Shown piece by piece: positions 39,113 through 49,345 of a stretch of 64,000 nucleotides of DNA; the stretch's first letter is position 1; each line of letters begins with the position of its first letter. The notes below the pieces were generated by a model, which was given only the letters and a program-made list of their open reading frames with translations, was not told the DNA's origin and did no database searches. The stretch is from Flavobacterium sp. (GTDB taxonomy: Bacteria; Bacteroidota; Bacteroidia; Flavobacteriales; Flavobacteriaceae). Both the position numbers and the translations under genes were made by a program. The stretch covers positions 1,963,075 to 2,027,074 of the forward strand of contig CP051546.1 in assembly GCA_012837155.1 (NCBI GenBank). The letters run 5' to 3'.

Positions 39113-41029
39113 TTATGAAAATTGGGTAAGTTGAAACTTGGTTTTTATTAATTCTTCCAATTCTTTCATAGGAGCCAAAGCATTTTTTAAATTCTCTTTT
39201 TCAACTTTTGTCAATTCTTGTAAATTAATAAATTGCCCCGAATTATCATTATTTAAACCCTCTAATGCTCTAAATTTTGATAAAATCAAAAAGGCTTCTG
39301 CGCAGTTTAGATAAATTTCGACATTTTTAGAATCGGTAATTGCCAATTGTTTAAAGCGCAAATAGGTATTATTTACATTTCGGATGTTATAACTCAAGGC
39401 AAACAAGCGCGCTCCGTCGATGAGAGGCATCAAAGCTCGGGTTTTTATATCAAACTTGTCTTTGTTAATACCTTCTTCTTCGACAATAAATTTTTTGAAA
39501 AAGCTTAAAGGAGCATTTTTTCTTAGTGCGTCATTTCCTAAAAAGTCAAAGAATAAAGTATTGTTATGAACATTTGTAAAGATTATATTTTCAATTGCTT
39601 CCTCAATTTTTTTCTCGCCAAAAACAATCTCATAATCAAAGAAAATACTACTTATTTCATTACTACTTTCTCCGGGAGTATTAATCCAACTGTTGTATTG
39701 TTTTGTCCAGTCTGTCAATGATTTACACCAAGCATACTGCTCCCCATGTGACCATTTGAACACAATTCATATCCTACTTTTTCCAAAATAGAAGTGGTTC
39801 TTTTTCCTAACTTTAGGAAATAATCTTTAACATCTCGATATTTATCCGCGGTAACATCTTCAAAAATTAGAATGCTATCTTGATCAGTAAGCAATAATTG
39901 CTCTTTTCTTCCTTGACTACCAATGCTTAACCAAGCAAAACGGGCGGGAGGAGAGCCTAAATCTAGGATTGATAATTCGATGGCTCTTTTGATTAAAGCC
40001 AAGTTGATTTCGCTAGCAATATTATTAATATGAGCGAGTGAAATGTTTTTGTGAATTGATTTTAGAATAAGATCTGTTAGGCGTTCCCGAATTAATTTCA
40101 AGTCTTTCGGATCTTTAGAACGCTTAATCTCTTTAATTAAAACACCTGGATTACTTGCCTGTGCTACAATTAAATCATGTTCAGAAATGACCCCTTTTAT
40201 TTCTGATCTATCGGTTCCGTCTTGCGTAACGCAAAGATGCGTCACGTTATGTTTTAGCATTAGTAATTGCGCTTCTGCCAAGGAGACATTTTCTACAACA
40301 GTTACTACTGGCGATGACATAATTTTCTCTACGGTAGCTGATATTGAAACGCGTCCTGTGGCAACTTTTGTACACATATCCGTATTGGTTACAATTCCGA
40401 TAGGATTGTTGTTTTCACAAATAATAATGCTATTTGCAATCGAACTTGTCATAAGTTCTGCAACTTCTTGAATTATACTAGTTTTTGAGGCTTTTAGTGG
40501 AGTAACATTGTATGATAATGACTGAAAATACTGCATTTCAGATTGCTGGTCAGGATAATAAACATTATCAGAAATGAGTTTTCCGTGCAAGTTTTCACTT
40601 TCGCTTGGATTACTGGTATTAGCGGCAAAACTCTGCAATAAATAATCTAAAACCTCAGAATTATTCGCAACAAATGGACGAAAAGTAGCAATGGGAATGG
40701 CATAAATAATACTTTCTTCACGAGCTTTGGCCGTCATTAAGTAATTATTTTTGGCGAAAAAAGGGCGTAAACCAAAGATATTGCCTTCGACACATTTATT
40801 TAGTAAGGTATCTTCAGCATCTGCAATGATTGACAAATTTACAACTCCAGAAGCCACAACATAAAAACTGTCGTGCAATTTATCATTGATTTGGAATAAA
40901 GTTTTATGTTTTTTCCAAATTTATGACACGAATACTTGTAGCAATTTCGGCTAATTCATTAAAAGTTAAATTATTAAACGGTGGATATTGCTTTAAAAAA
41001 TCGGCAATGTGTTCAGCAATTGTGTTCAT
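39113..41029 (-). CDS. cNMP-binding/CBS/DUF294 nucleotidyltransferase-like protein (frameshifted)
   Basis: Repaired length 638 residues. Order: cyclic-nucleotide-binding-like domain (about 1-130, DSFYVVASGVVNL), CBS pair (about 165-290, ending HLCVTQDGTDRSEIKGVISE), DUF294 nucleotidyltransferase core (WLSIGSQGRKEQLLLTDQDS) and the DUF294 C-terminal domain. The start ATG at 41029 gives MNTIAEHIADFLKQYPPFNN. There is an extra A near 40910 and a missing A near 39747 (HMGSKYAWCKSLTDW). GlnD-like regulators share this core; the substrate is unknown. Confidence 0.86.
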
Positions 41030-41280
41030 AGTGTTGCGTTGGTCGTTTGTAAATTTAATAAATATAAATTATGCAAAAGAGTTGTGGTACAAAATTAATC
41101 GATATTATTAAAAATAAAGATATTTGTTAGCAAAAAGAGATAAATCAAAAATCTATTTTACATAATATAAATTATAGTTCATTTTGAAAGTTACAAATTC
41201 TTTGAATTGAGAATTAGAATTAAAAACGGGTTAATTTTAATCTTTGCACTATATTTGTTGAATAGCAGCCTAAAAAAAAA

Positions 41281-41610
41281 ATGGACTTACAAGAACAATT
41301 GAAAAATTTATTTCCAGATCATATAGAATCCGAACCTGAAGAAGTTCTAGAAGAAACGCACGTACTCTTTATTCAAAAAGAGCCCATAATTTGCAAATTC
41401 GAAAAGAGAAAAGGAAAAGCCACAACTATAATAGAAGGTTATCAAGGAACTGATGAAGACTTCAAAATCCTAGCTAAAGAAATCAAAACTAAACTAAGTG
41501 TTGGCGGAACTTTTAAAGATGATTCTATAATAATTCAGGGCGATTATCGTGATAAAATCATGCAAATTCTCAAAGAAAAAGGATTTAAAGTAAAGCGAGT
41601 TGGCGGGTAA
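41281..41610 (+). CDS. SUI1/eIF1-like translation factor (YciH type)
   Basis: A 109-residue protein; the C-terminal half has the SUI1 pattern EKRKGKATTIIEGYQG, KEIKTKLSVGGTFKDDSII and QGDYRDKIMQILKEKGF. Bacterial members are thought to influence start-codon selection. A perfect -7 box TATATTTG at 41250-41257 lies 24 bases upstream, though no TTG is at the right distance. Confidence 0.92.
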   Translation: MDLQEQLKNLFPDHIESEPEEVLEETHVLFIQKEPIICKFEKRKGKATTIIEGYQGTDEDFKILAKEIKTKLSVGGTFKDDSIIIQGDYRDKIMQILKEKGFKVKRVGG

Positions 41611-41638
41611 AATTAGAAATAAATTAACAATACAGATT

Positions 41639-42162
41639 ATGGATTTAATTTTAGAAACCAACAGACTTATCCTTCGTGAACTCAAATTTTCTGATGCAGA
41701 TGCTTTTTTTGCCATGGACAACAATCCGAATGTTCATACCTATTTATGGAATAAACCAGTTCAAAAATAGAAGAAACTACTGAAATTATTGCCTTTGTGA
41801 GAAAACAATATATTGATAACGGCATTGGTAGATTTGCAATGATTTCGAAAGAAACGGATGAATTTATGGGCTGGGCTGGACTAAAATACAATACCGAAGT
41901 CGTAAACAATAAACTAAACTTTTATGATATTGGCTATCGACTTGACGAAAGGTTTTGGGGAAAAGGCTATGCAAGTGAAGCAACTTTTACTTGGTTGCAT
42001 TATGCTTTTGAAACAATGAAAATAAAAACTATGGAAGCTTCCGCTCATACGAATAATATGGCATCGAATAGAATTCTTCAAAAAATTGGAATGCAAATGA
42101 CGGAACAATATCTTGAAAATGGAGTTTCTTGGAATTGGTATCAATTAGAAAACAAATTCTGA
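41639..42162 (+). CDS. GNAT family N-acetyltransferase, RimJ/RimL-like (frameshifted)
   Basis: A 174-residue acetyltransferase opening with MDLILETNRLILRELKFSDA, typical of the Acetyltransf_3 group. The acetyl-CoA loop is ERFWGKGYASEA and the late ASAHTNNMASNRILQKIGM fits. One A is missing near 41768 (VQKIEETTEIIAFV on repair). Target unknown. Confidence 0.88.
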
Positions 42163-42168
42163 GCCATT

Positions 42169-42838
42169 TTACCAAGCAATTCTAGACTTTCCTTTCGATT
42201 CTAGATACATATTCGTTTGGCTAAAATGCTTATTACCAAACCATTTTCCCTGATTAGCACTCATAGGCGAAGGATGCCCAGATGCTAAAACCTGATGTTT
42301 ATTTCTGTCAATTTTAGAACCTTTTTTTTGAGCAAAACTGCCCCAAAGCAAAAAAAACGACATGTTCTTTTTTATCCGAAATTTTTTGGATAACCGCATC
42401 GGTAAAAACGCTCCATTTCAGATGTTTATGGCTATTTGGGCTGTCCATTCGAACTGAAAGAGACGCATTTAAAAGCAAAACACCTTGTTTTGCCCAAGGC
42501 GCTAAATTGCCAGAAACAGGTAAAAAAACAGTACCAAGATCATCATTCATTTCTCTGAAAATATTGCGTAACGATGGTGGAATTTTGATGCCATCATTCA
42601 CTGAAAAGCACAAACCATTTGCTTCATGAACCCCATGATAAGGATCCTGACCAATGATTACTACTTTCAAATCATCAAAAGAACAATGGTCAAAAGCTGA
42701 AAAAATTAATTCTTTTGGAGGAAAACAAGTGTGATTTTTATATTCTTCATCAACAGCTTTCATCAAATCCTGAAAGTAAGATTTCTGAATTTCATCTGAT
42801 AAAATAAGTTGCCAAGAAGAATTAAAGTTGGGTTGCAT
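42169..42838 (-). CDS. ung: Uracil-DNA glycosylase (frameshifted)
   Basis: Removes uracil from DNA. Motifs: VVIIGQDPYHG with catalytic Asp, GLCFSVNDGIKIPPSLRNIF, VLLLNASLSVR and the minor-groove loop SGHPSPMSANQG. The frame breaks near 42351, where a T run of eight should be seven: an extra base, unlike most other lesions here. Repair gives HVVFLLWGSFAQKKG and 222 residues, the normal size. Confidence 0.94.
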
Positions 42839-42877
42839 CGGTATTAAAATTTAGCTAATTCTCTTTTAGAACCAATT

Positions 42878-43085
42878 CTAATTAGAAAATCTTTTATTAC
42901 ATATACTGATGTGATCTAAAATGGTTTCTAACGAATATTTATAGACAGCATCATACATAAATCAAGTCCTTGTTTTCTAATCCTTTTGCATAAGAACCAA
43001 ACAAAGCTATTGAAACAACGCCATAATTATCTGTAAGGAATTGCTTGTCTGATTGTAGAGTATTGATTATTTCGTTCTTTTTCAT
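42878..43085 (-). pseudogene. Remnant of a MNT-type nucleotidyltransferase
   Basis: An ATG at 43085 opens a 44-codon frame, MKKNEIINTLQSDKQF..., with SIALFGSYAKGLEN, the GSYAKG signature of small MNT-domain nucleotidyltransferases. It stops before the D-x-D motif that should follow. A second fragment in another frame (KYSLETILDHISICNKRF) ends at 42878. The rest of the 42.84-43.17 kb gap shows nothing else. It probably decayed through an internal deletion. Confidence 0.5.
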
Positions 43086-43166
43086 CTAACAAATATAAAA
43101 AATAATTAATTAGCATTGTAAACTTTGTAACTTTGGACTTTTGACATTAGACTTTCAATACAAAAA

Positions 43167-45330
43167 ATGACATCCATAACAGAAAAAACACTTCAAGACT
43201 TACAATTTCCCACTGTTCTCGAAACCATTTCGGCGATTTGTAATACCGAAATTGGCAAACAAAAAGCACTCGAAATTACCCCTTTTAGAGAAAAAGAGGC
43301 CTTGATGGATGCCTTGATGCAAACCTCAGAATATGTTTCTTCTTTTCAAAACAACAACGCAATTCCCAACCATGGATTTGATGCAATAACTTATGAAATA
43401 AAATTCCTAGCAATAGAAGACAGTTTTCTGGAAGTAGGCGGTTTTAGAAAAATTGCCGCTATTTCGGATACTACGAATTTTATGTTGAATTATTTTAAGA
43501 AATTCGATGACTATTATCCTTATCTGAATAAAAAGCTTCGGAAATACAAATTACCAAGGAAATCAGTAGTTTGATTGATGTTGTCGTCGATAAATATGGC
43601 GAAATAAAAGACAATGCTTCTCCTGAATTATCGAATATTCGAAGAGAAATGAATTTGGTTCGCGGCAAAGTCAACCAAAGTTTTGGTGTAGCTTTAACCC
43701 AATATAATTCTCTTGGTTATTTAGATGATATTAAGGAAAGTTTTGTGCAAAATCGTAGGGTTTTGGCGGTTTTAGCAATGTATCGCCGAAAAGTAAAAGG
43801 TTCTATTTTGGGCAGTTCAAAAACAGGAAGCATTGCTTATATTGAACCCGAAACCACTTTGAAATATTCGCGTGAACTAAGCAATTTAGAGTACGAAGAA
43901 AAAGGAGAAATCACTCGAATTCTGAAGCAGTTATCCAATCAGATTCGCCCGTTTTTGCCTTTGCTTATTCAATACCAAGATTTCTTGAGCGCTATTGATG
44001 TGGTCGCTGCCAAAGCGAAATATGCCAACAAAATCAACGGAATTCTGCCCGAAATTACTGAAAATAGACGATTGTATTTTCGAGAAGCCTTCCACCCTAT
44101 TTTGTATTTGAATAATAAGCAAAAAAACGAAATTACACACCCACAAACGTTCGAATTGAATCAGGAAACAAGAATTATCGTGATTTCTGGTCCCAACGCT
44201 GGAGGAAAAACCATTTCGTTAAAAACCGTAGGATTACTCCAATTAATGCTGCAATCCGGAATATTAATTCCTGTTCATGAACGCAGTGAAACCTTCTTAT
44301 TTGATAGAATTTTGACCGATATTGGAGATAATCAATCAATTGAAAATCATTTAAGTACATACAGTTACCGATTAAAGAACATGAATTACTTCTTGAAGAA
44401 ATGCAACAAGAAAACAATGTTCTTGATTGATGAATTTGGTACAGGTTCTGATCCTGAATTAGGAGGTGCTTTGGCTGAAATTTTCCTGGAAGAATTCTAT
44501 CATCGTGAAGCTTTCGGGATAATAACCACTCATTATTCGAATTTGAAAATTTTGGCTAATGAATTACCTTTTGCCATAAATGCCAATATGCTTTTTGACG
44601 AAAAAACCTTAGAACCTATGTATAAATTGGTTTTAGGTCAAGCAGGAAGCTCCTTTACGTTTGAAGTCGCTTTAAAAAACGGAATTCCGTTTAGTTTAAT
44701 TAATCGAGCGAAAAAGAAAATTGAAGTGGGTAAAGTACGCTTTGACAAAACTATCGCCACGCTCCAAAAAGAGCGTTCAAAGTTAGAAAAAACCTCGCAA
44801 ACACTCAAAGAGGAAGAATCAAAAGCGCGTGAAGAGGGCAAAAAAATGGAAACCATCAACGTAAAAATTAAGCAAAAACTCGAAAGTTATCAGGAATTGT
44901 ACGACAGCAATCAGAAAACGATTTACATCGGACAAAAAATTGAAGATATTGCAGAAAAATATTTCAATAATAAAAACAAGAAAGACCTCATAGGAGAGTT
45001 TCTGAAAATTATCGAAATCGAAAATTCCAAGCGTAAGAAGTCTTCGCCTAAAGAAGTCAAGGCTATTGTTGAGAAGAAAAAAGAAATAATCAAAGAAGTA
45101 GAGATTAAAGTAGAGGAAATCAGGGTTGCCAAAAAAGAAAAGAAATTAAAACCCATCATCGAAAAGCCAAAACCGATTCTAAAAATAGGTGATCGAGTAA
45201 GAATGACAGACGGAAAAGCCGTGGGAAGTATTGACAGCATTGAGAAAAACAAAGCAACTGTCAATTACGGAATGTTCACTTCGAAAGTGAGTTTAGACGA
45301 ATTAGAATTGGTTGAGGCTGTTAAAAATAA
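43167..45330 (+). CDS. mutS2: MutS2-like DNA mismatch/recombination ATPase (frameshifted)
   Basis: Repaired length 721 residues. Core and clamp domains precede the ATPase with Walker A VISGPNAGGKTISL and Walker B MFLIDEFGTGSDPELGGAL, then a long coiled coil (about residues 520-630) and a small C-terminal beta domain (RVRMTDGKAVGSIDSIEKN). No Smr nuclease domain is seen. A base is missing near 43545, and one A near 45326: with it the reading ends VEAVKK and a stop at 45328-45330. Without it the frame runs on into the next gene and mimics a fusion. Confidence 0.92.
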
Positions 45331-45340
45331 TGATATAATT

Positions 45341-45754
45341 ATGCTCAACCTTCCACCCAACAAAAAAATAATTCTCTTTGATGGCGTTTGCAATTTATGC
45401 GATTCGGCAGTTCAATTTGTCATTAAATACGATACAAAAGATGTCTTTCGATTCGTTGCCTTACAATCTGAATTAGGACAACAAATTTTAAAACATATTG
45501 GCATCAATCCTATAAATATTGATAGTATTGTTCTTTACGAACCTGGAGTGGCTTATTATTATAAGTCTTCGGCAGCAATCGAAATTACACGAAACCTTGG
45601 CGGTTTTTTTCATTTTGGAACCCTTTTCAGAGTTATTCCAACTAAAATTAGGAATCATCTCTATGACTATGTGGCAAAAAATCGTTACAAATGGTATGGC
45701 AAAAAGGAGATTTGCCTGATTCCAACAAAAGAATTGCAATCTAAATTCTTATAA
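45341..45754 (+). CDS. DCC family (DUF393) thiol-disulfide oxidoreductase-like protein
   Basis: A 137-residue protein with the defining motif KIILFDGVCNLCDSAVQFVI, then FRFVALQSELGQQIL and a C-terminal YDYVAKNRYKWYGKK. Named for its D-x-x-C-x-x-C motif; a thioredoxin-like redox role is presumed. The ATG at 45341 lies 11 bases after the restored mutS2 stop. A bidirectional terminator follows. Confidence 0.88.
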   Translation: MLNLPPNKKIILFDGVCNLCDSAVQFVIKYDTKDVFRFVALQSELGQQILKHIGINPINIDSIVLYEPGVAYYYKSSAAIEITRNLGGFFHFGTLFRVIPTKIRNHLYDYVAKNRYKWYGKKEICLIPTKELQSKFL

Positions 45755-45765
45755 GATTATTGAAA

Positions 45766-45797
45766 AAACCCGACAGATTTTAAATTCTATCGGGTTT
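45766..45797. terminator. Bidirectional terminator between DCC and ettA genes
   Basis: Stem AAACCCGA/TCGGGTTT (45766-45773, 45790-45797) with A-rich and T-rich sides between convergent genes. Confidence 0.8.
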
Positions 45798-45819
45798 GTA
45801 ATTTATTAAAATCGGACTA

Positions 45820-47513
45820 TTACCCCCGAATTAATTTTCTGTATTTCAATCGTTTTGGAGTTAAATCACCTCCCAAACGTTTCTTCTTATTCTCTTCATA
45901 ATCAGAGAATCCACCCTCAAAATAATACACTTCTGAGTTTCCTTCAAAAGCCAAAATATGAGTGCAAATTCTATCTAAGAACCATCTGTCGTGAGAAATC
46001 ACAACGGCGCAACCTGCAAAATTTTCTAGACCTTCTTCTAAAGCACGAAGTGTGTTAATATCCAAATCATTCGTTGGCTCATCCAGCAAAAGGACATTTC
46101 CTTCTTCTTTTAAAGTCATTGCAAGATGCAAACGGTTTCGTTCTCCCCCCGAAAGCATCGAAACTTTCTTGTTTTGATCACTTCCGCCAAAGTTAAAACG
46201 GCTCAAATAAGCACGAGAATTTACTTGGCGTCCGCCCATCATAATCAATTCTTGACCATCGGCAAAGTTTTCCCAAATCGATTTGTTCACATCAATATTC
46301 GAATGCGCTTGATCTACATAAGCAATTTTAACGGTGTCGCCCATGGCAAATTCGCCACTATCTGGTTTTTCTTCTCCCATAATCATCTTGAAAATAGTCG
46401 ATTTACCAGCGCCATTAGGCCCTATAACTCCAACGATTCCAGCCTGTGGTAAAGTAAAATTTAAATTATCATACAGTAATTTTTCTCCAAATGCTTTGGC
46501 TACATTTTTAGCTTCAATAACATTGGTTCCTAATCTTGGTCCATTCGGAATATAGATTTCCAGTTTTTCGTCTAATTGCTTTTGGTCTTCGTTTAAGAGT
46601 TTATCATAGTTTTGCAAACGTGCTTTTTGTTTCGTTTGGCGACCTTTAGCTCCTTGACGAACCCAATCTAACTCCCGTTCCAAGGTTTTTCTGCGTTTAG
46701 ACGCTACTTTTTCTTCTAGTGCCATACGGTTTGATTTTTGGTCTAACCAAGAAGAATAGTTCCCTTTCCAAGGAATACCTTCTCCTCTATCGAGTTCTAA
46801 AATCCAACCTGCAACATTGTCTAAAAAGTATCTATCGTGCGTTACCGCAATTACAGTCCCAGCATATTGCGCCAAATGTTGCTCTAACCAAAGAACGCTT
46901 TCGGCATCCAAGTGATTCGTAGGCTCATCGAGAAGCAAAACATCAGGTTGCTGCAATAATAATCGACATAAAGCCACACGACGACGTTCCCCGCCTGATA
47001 GGTTTTTAATTGGAGTATCGCCTTCTGGAGTGCGCAAAGCATCCATGGCAATTTCGAGTTTGGTATCGATTTCCCAAGCACCAAGAGCATCAATTTTATC
47101 TTGCAAAGCAGCTTGGCGATCCATCAGTTTATCCATTTTATCTGGATCTTCATAATTTTCTGGAAGACCAAATAAATCATTTATATCATTATATTCTTGA
47201 AGAACAGCCATTGTTTCGGCAACTCCTTCCTGCACAATTTCAAGAACTGTTTTTGTTTCGTCCAATTGTGGGTCTTGTTCTAAATACCCCACGGTATAAC
47301 CAGGCTGAAAAATTACATCGCCCTGGTAATTTTATCAATTCCTGCAATGATTTTTAAAAGAGACGATTTACCGGAACCATTGAGTCCTAAAATACCAATT
47401 TTAGCTCCGTAAAAAAAACTCAAATAGATATTCTTTAATACTGGTTTATCTGCCCCTTGATAGGTTTTACTCAATTTCTGCATTGAGAAAATTACTTTCT
47501 TATCGTCTGCCAT
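45820..47513 (-). CDS. ettA: Energy-dependent translational throttle protein EttA, ABC-F (frameshifted)
   Basis: ABC-F ATPase that binds the ribosomal E site and gates the first elongation step according to energy state. Two ATPase domains: Walker [12 protein letters not shown] and [16 protein letters not shown]; signatures [17 protein letters not shown] and [16 protein letters not shown]; Walker [13 protein letters not shown] and [12 protein letters not shown]. The linker carries the ABC-F arm. An A is missing near 47334 ([15 protein letters not shown] on repair); 564 residues in all. Confidence 0.94.
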
Positions 47514-47567
47514 ATAACTGTTTATTGTTTTAAAATATTATTATTTAAATTATTGATGGTTAATTAC

Positions 47568-47749
47568 TTACAATCGTCCTTTTAAAAAACTAAATACCCA
47601 TGCATTTGCCAAAAACCTACGCCTACGGCGGCAAATCCCCAGCCCGAAACATCTCTGTATCGAAAAGCTCCTAATGCAATAAGCAATATTCCCATAACCA
47701 ACATTAACAATGTTGCCCATCCCAAGATGCTATTTTTATTTGTTCCCAT
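47568..47749 (-). CDS. CAL67264 family small membrane protein (frameshifted)
   Basis: A 60-residue protein with two hydrophobic helices: NSILGWATLLMLVMGILLIA and GWGFAAVGVGFLANAWVF. One T is missing near 47607; repair carries the frame to SFLKGRL. I recall this pattern as a flavobacterial family of unknown function. It lies between ettA and holA on the same strand. Confidence 0.7.
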
Positions 47750-47787
47750 ATCTTTTTTCTAGCCGTAAATATCGTAAATATTCCCCT

Positions 47788-48792
47788 TTAATTAAAAATT
47801 TTATAAAGCATTTCTTTTAGCAAATCCGATTGTGGCAAGGCATTAGCACCAACTCCCTTACTTTTTACATCAATAGTTCTCAAAGCAGTAACAATCTGAC
47901 TCACTTTGCGCATAGGATAATGGCTTAGGGCGACATCATATTCTTTCAAAAAAAACGGATTTATACCCAATACTGCCGCAACATTTTTAGGGTTTCGATC
48001 TTTCAACCCATGGTATTTTAGCAATTGTACAAAAAAGCCAAAGACTAAACTCGTGGTCATTACAATGGGATTGTCTTTGGGGTTTTGCGCAAAATGATCT
48101 GCAATGGTGTAAGCCTTTAATTGGTTGCGTTCGCCAATGGCTTTTCGCAATTCGAACACATTGAAGTCTTTACTAAATCCAATGTTTTCCTCAATGTGCT
48201 TTGGAGTTATGGTGCTGCCTTTTGGCAAAATGATTTGCAATTTCTCTAATTCATTATTGATTTTACTTAAATCTGTCCCCAAAAACTCAACCAACATGGC
48301 ATTAGCTTTGGGCTCAATCGAATAACTTTTTCCTGATAAAACACGCTTAATCCACTCGCCTACTTGATTTTCATATAGCTTCTTACTTTCATAAACGACA
48401 CCCACTTTATCGAGCATTTTAGTCATTTTCTTGCGCTTGTCTAAGGTTTTGTATTTGTAACAAAAGACTAAAACCGTCGAATGCATTGGGTTTTCGACAT
48501 AACTTTCGAGCTTATCAATCGTTCGTGACAAATCCTGTGCTTCCTTGATAATCACAACTTGGCGTTCGGACATCATCGGGTAACGCTTGGCTGTCGAAAC
48601 AATATCTTCTATCGAAACATCACGTCCGTACAAAACCGTCTGATTAAAGCCTTTTTCTTCTTCTAACAACACGTTTTGCTCAATATAATCGGATAATTTA
48701 TCAATATAATAGGATTCTTCTCCCATCAAAAAATAGATAGGTTTGATTTTCCCTCCTTTTATATCATTGACTATTTTTAAAACTTCATCCAT
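47788..48792 (-). CDS. holA: DNA polymerase III subunit delta (HolA)
   Basis: Clamp-loader subunit that opens the sliding clamp. 334 residues, intact. N-terminal pattern MDEVLKIVNDIKGGKIKPIY, YFLMGEESYYIDKLSDYIE, then RYPMMSERQVVIIKEAQDLS and a helical collar domain. The divergent HsdR_N gene begins 91 bases away across an inverted repeat. Confidence 0.92.
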   Translation of the reverse strand: MDEVLKIVNDIKGGKIKPIYFLMGEESYYIDKLSDYIEQNVLLEEEKGFNQTVLYGRDVSIEDIVSTAKRYPMMSERQVVIIKEAQDLSRTIDKLESYVENPMHSTVLVFCYKYKTLDKRKKMTKMLDKVGVVYESKKLYENQVGEWIKRVLSGKSYSIEPKANAMLVEFLGTDLSKINNELEKLQIILPKGSTITPKHIEENIGFSKDFNVFELRKAIGERNQLKAYTIADHFAQNPKDNPIVMTTSLVFGFFVQLLKYHGLKDRNPKNVAAVLGINPFFLKEYDVALSHYPMRKVSQIVTALRTIDVKSKGVGANALPQSDLLKEMLYKIFN

Positions 48793-48800
48793 TATTTTTT

Positions 48801-48863
48801 GTTTAAAGTTTAAGGTTTAAAGTTTGTAGAATCGCATGAAACTTTAAACCTTAAACTTTAAAC
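48801..48863. repeat. Perfect 25-bp inverted repeat in a divergent promoter region
   Basis: Arms 48801-48825 and 48839-48863 are exact complements around a 13-base centre. Each arm is itself built of repeated GTTTAAAG/TTTAAGG units. It fills most of the space between holA and the HsdR_N gene and reaches to within 8 bases of the -7 box of the latter. Confidence 0.85.
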
Positions 48864-48871
48864 TTATTTTA

Positions 48872-48879
48872 TACTTTTG
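48872..48879 (+). promoter_or_regulatory. -7 box TACTTTTG directly before an ATG
   Basis: Matches TAnnTTTG and ends only four bases before the ATG at 48884, so the transcript would be leaderless or nearly so. No TTG is at the usual distance; the inverted repeat covers that position. Confidence 0.4.
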
Positions 48880-48883
48880 CTTC

Positions 48884-49345
48884 ATGCAGCAACTGAATTT
48901 TCCTTCTTATTCTTTCCGTTTCAAAAATAGCGAAAATAAAGTGTCTATTTTTGATGAAATCAGGAAAAAATTTATCCTTCTCACTCCCGAAGAATGGGTT
49001 CGTCAGCATGTGGTTCGGTTTTTATTAGAGGAAAAAAAATATCCAAAATCACTGATAAATGTCGAAAAAGTTTTAATGGTCAACGGATTACGAAAAAGAT
49101 ATGATGTTGTCGTTTTCAATCCCGATGGTTCTATTTTTGTTTTGGTCGAATGCAAAGCTCCCGAAATTAAAACGGCTCAAGCCACTTTTGACCAAATCGC
49201 CCGTTATAATATAACTTTAAAAGCACAATTTTTGATGGTTACCAATGGACTTAATCATTACTTTTGCCTTATGGATTTTGAGAATAAATGCTACGAATTT
49301 TTAAAAGAACTGCCGAATTATAAAACAAAAAACGAAAGTATATAA
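48884..49345 (+). CDS. Type I restriction HsdR N-terminal domain protein (HSDR_N_2)
   Basis: A 153-residue protein made only of a PD-(D/E)xK nuclease-like domain: LTPEEWVRQHVVRFLLEE, then RYDVVVFNPDGSIFVLVECK, where D and E-x-K are catalytic-type residues. No methylase, helicase or specificity subunit is nearby, so it is not a restriction system. I recall it as a conserved solitary gene beside holA in flavobacteria. The GT2 gene starts at the base after its stop, indicating cotranscription. Confidence 0.82.
   Translation: MQQLNFPSYSFRFKNSENKVSIFDEIRKKFILLTPEEWVRQHVVRFLLEEKKYPKSLINVEKVLMVNGLRKRYDVVVFNPDGSIFVLVECKAPEIKTAQATFDQIARYNITLKAQFLMVTNGLNHYFCLMDFENKCYEFLKELPNYKTKNESI

Noticed and set aside
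44923-45264. Antisense open frame of 113 residues inside mutS2
   Set aside because: It is a shadow of the lysine-rich coiled-coil coding region, with low-complexity Ser/Ile/Phe composition.
48884-49345. Restriction-modification system
   Set aside because: Only a lone HsdR_N domain is present, with no methylase, helicase or specificity gene nearby.
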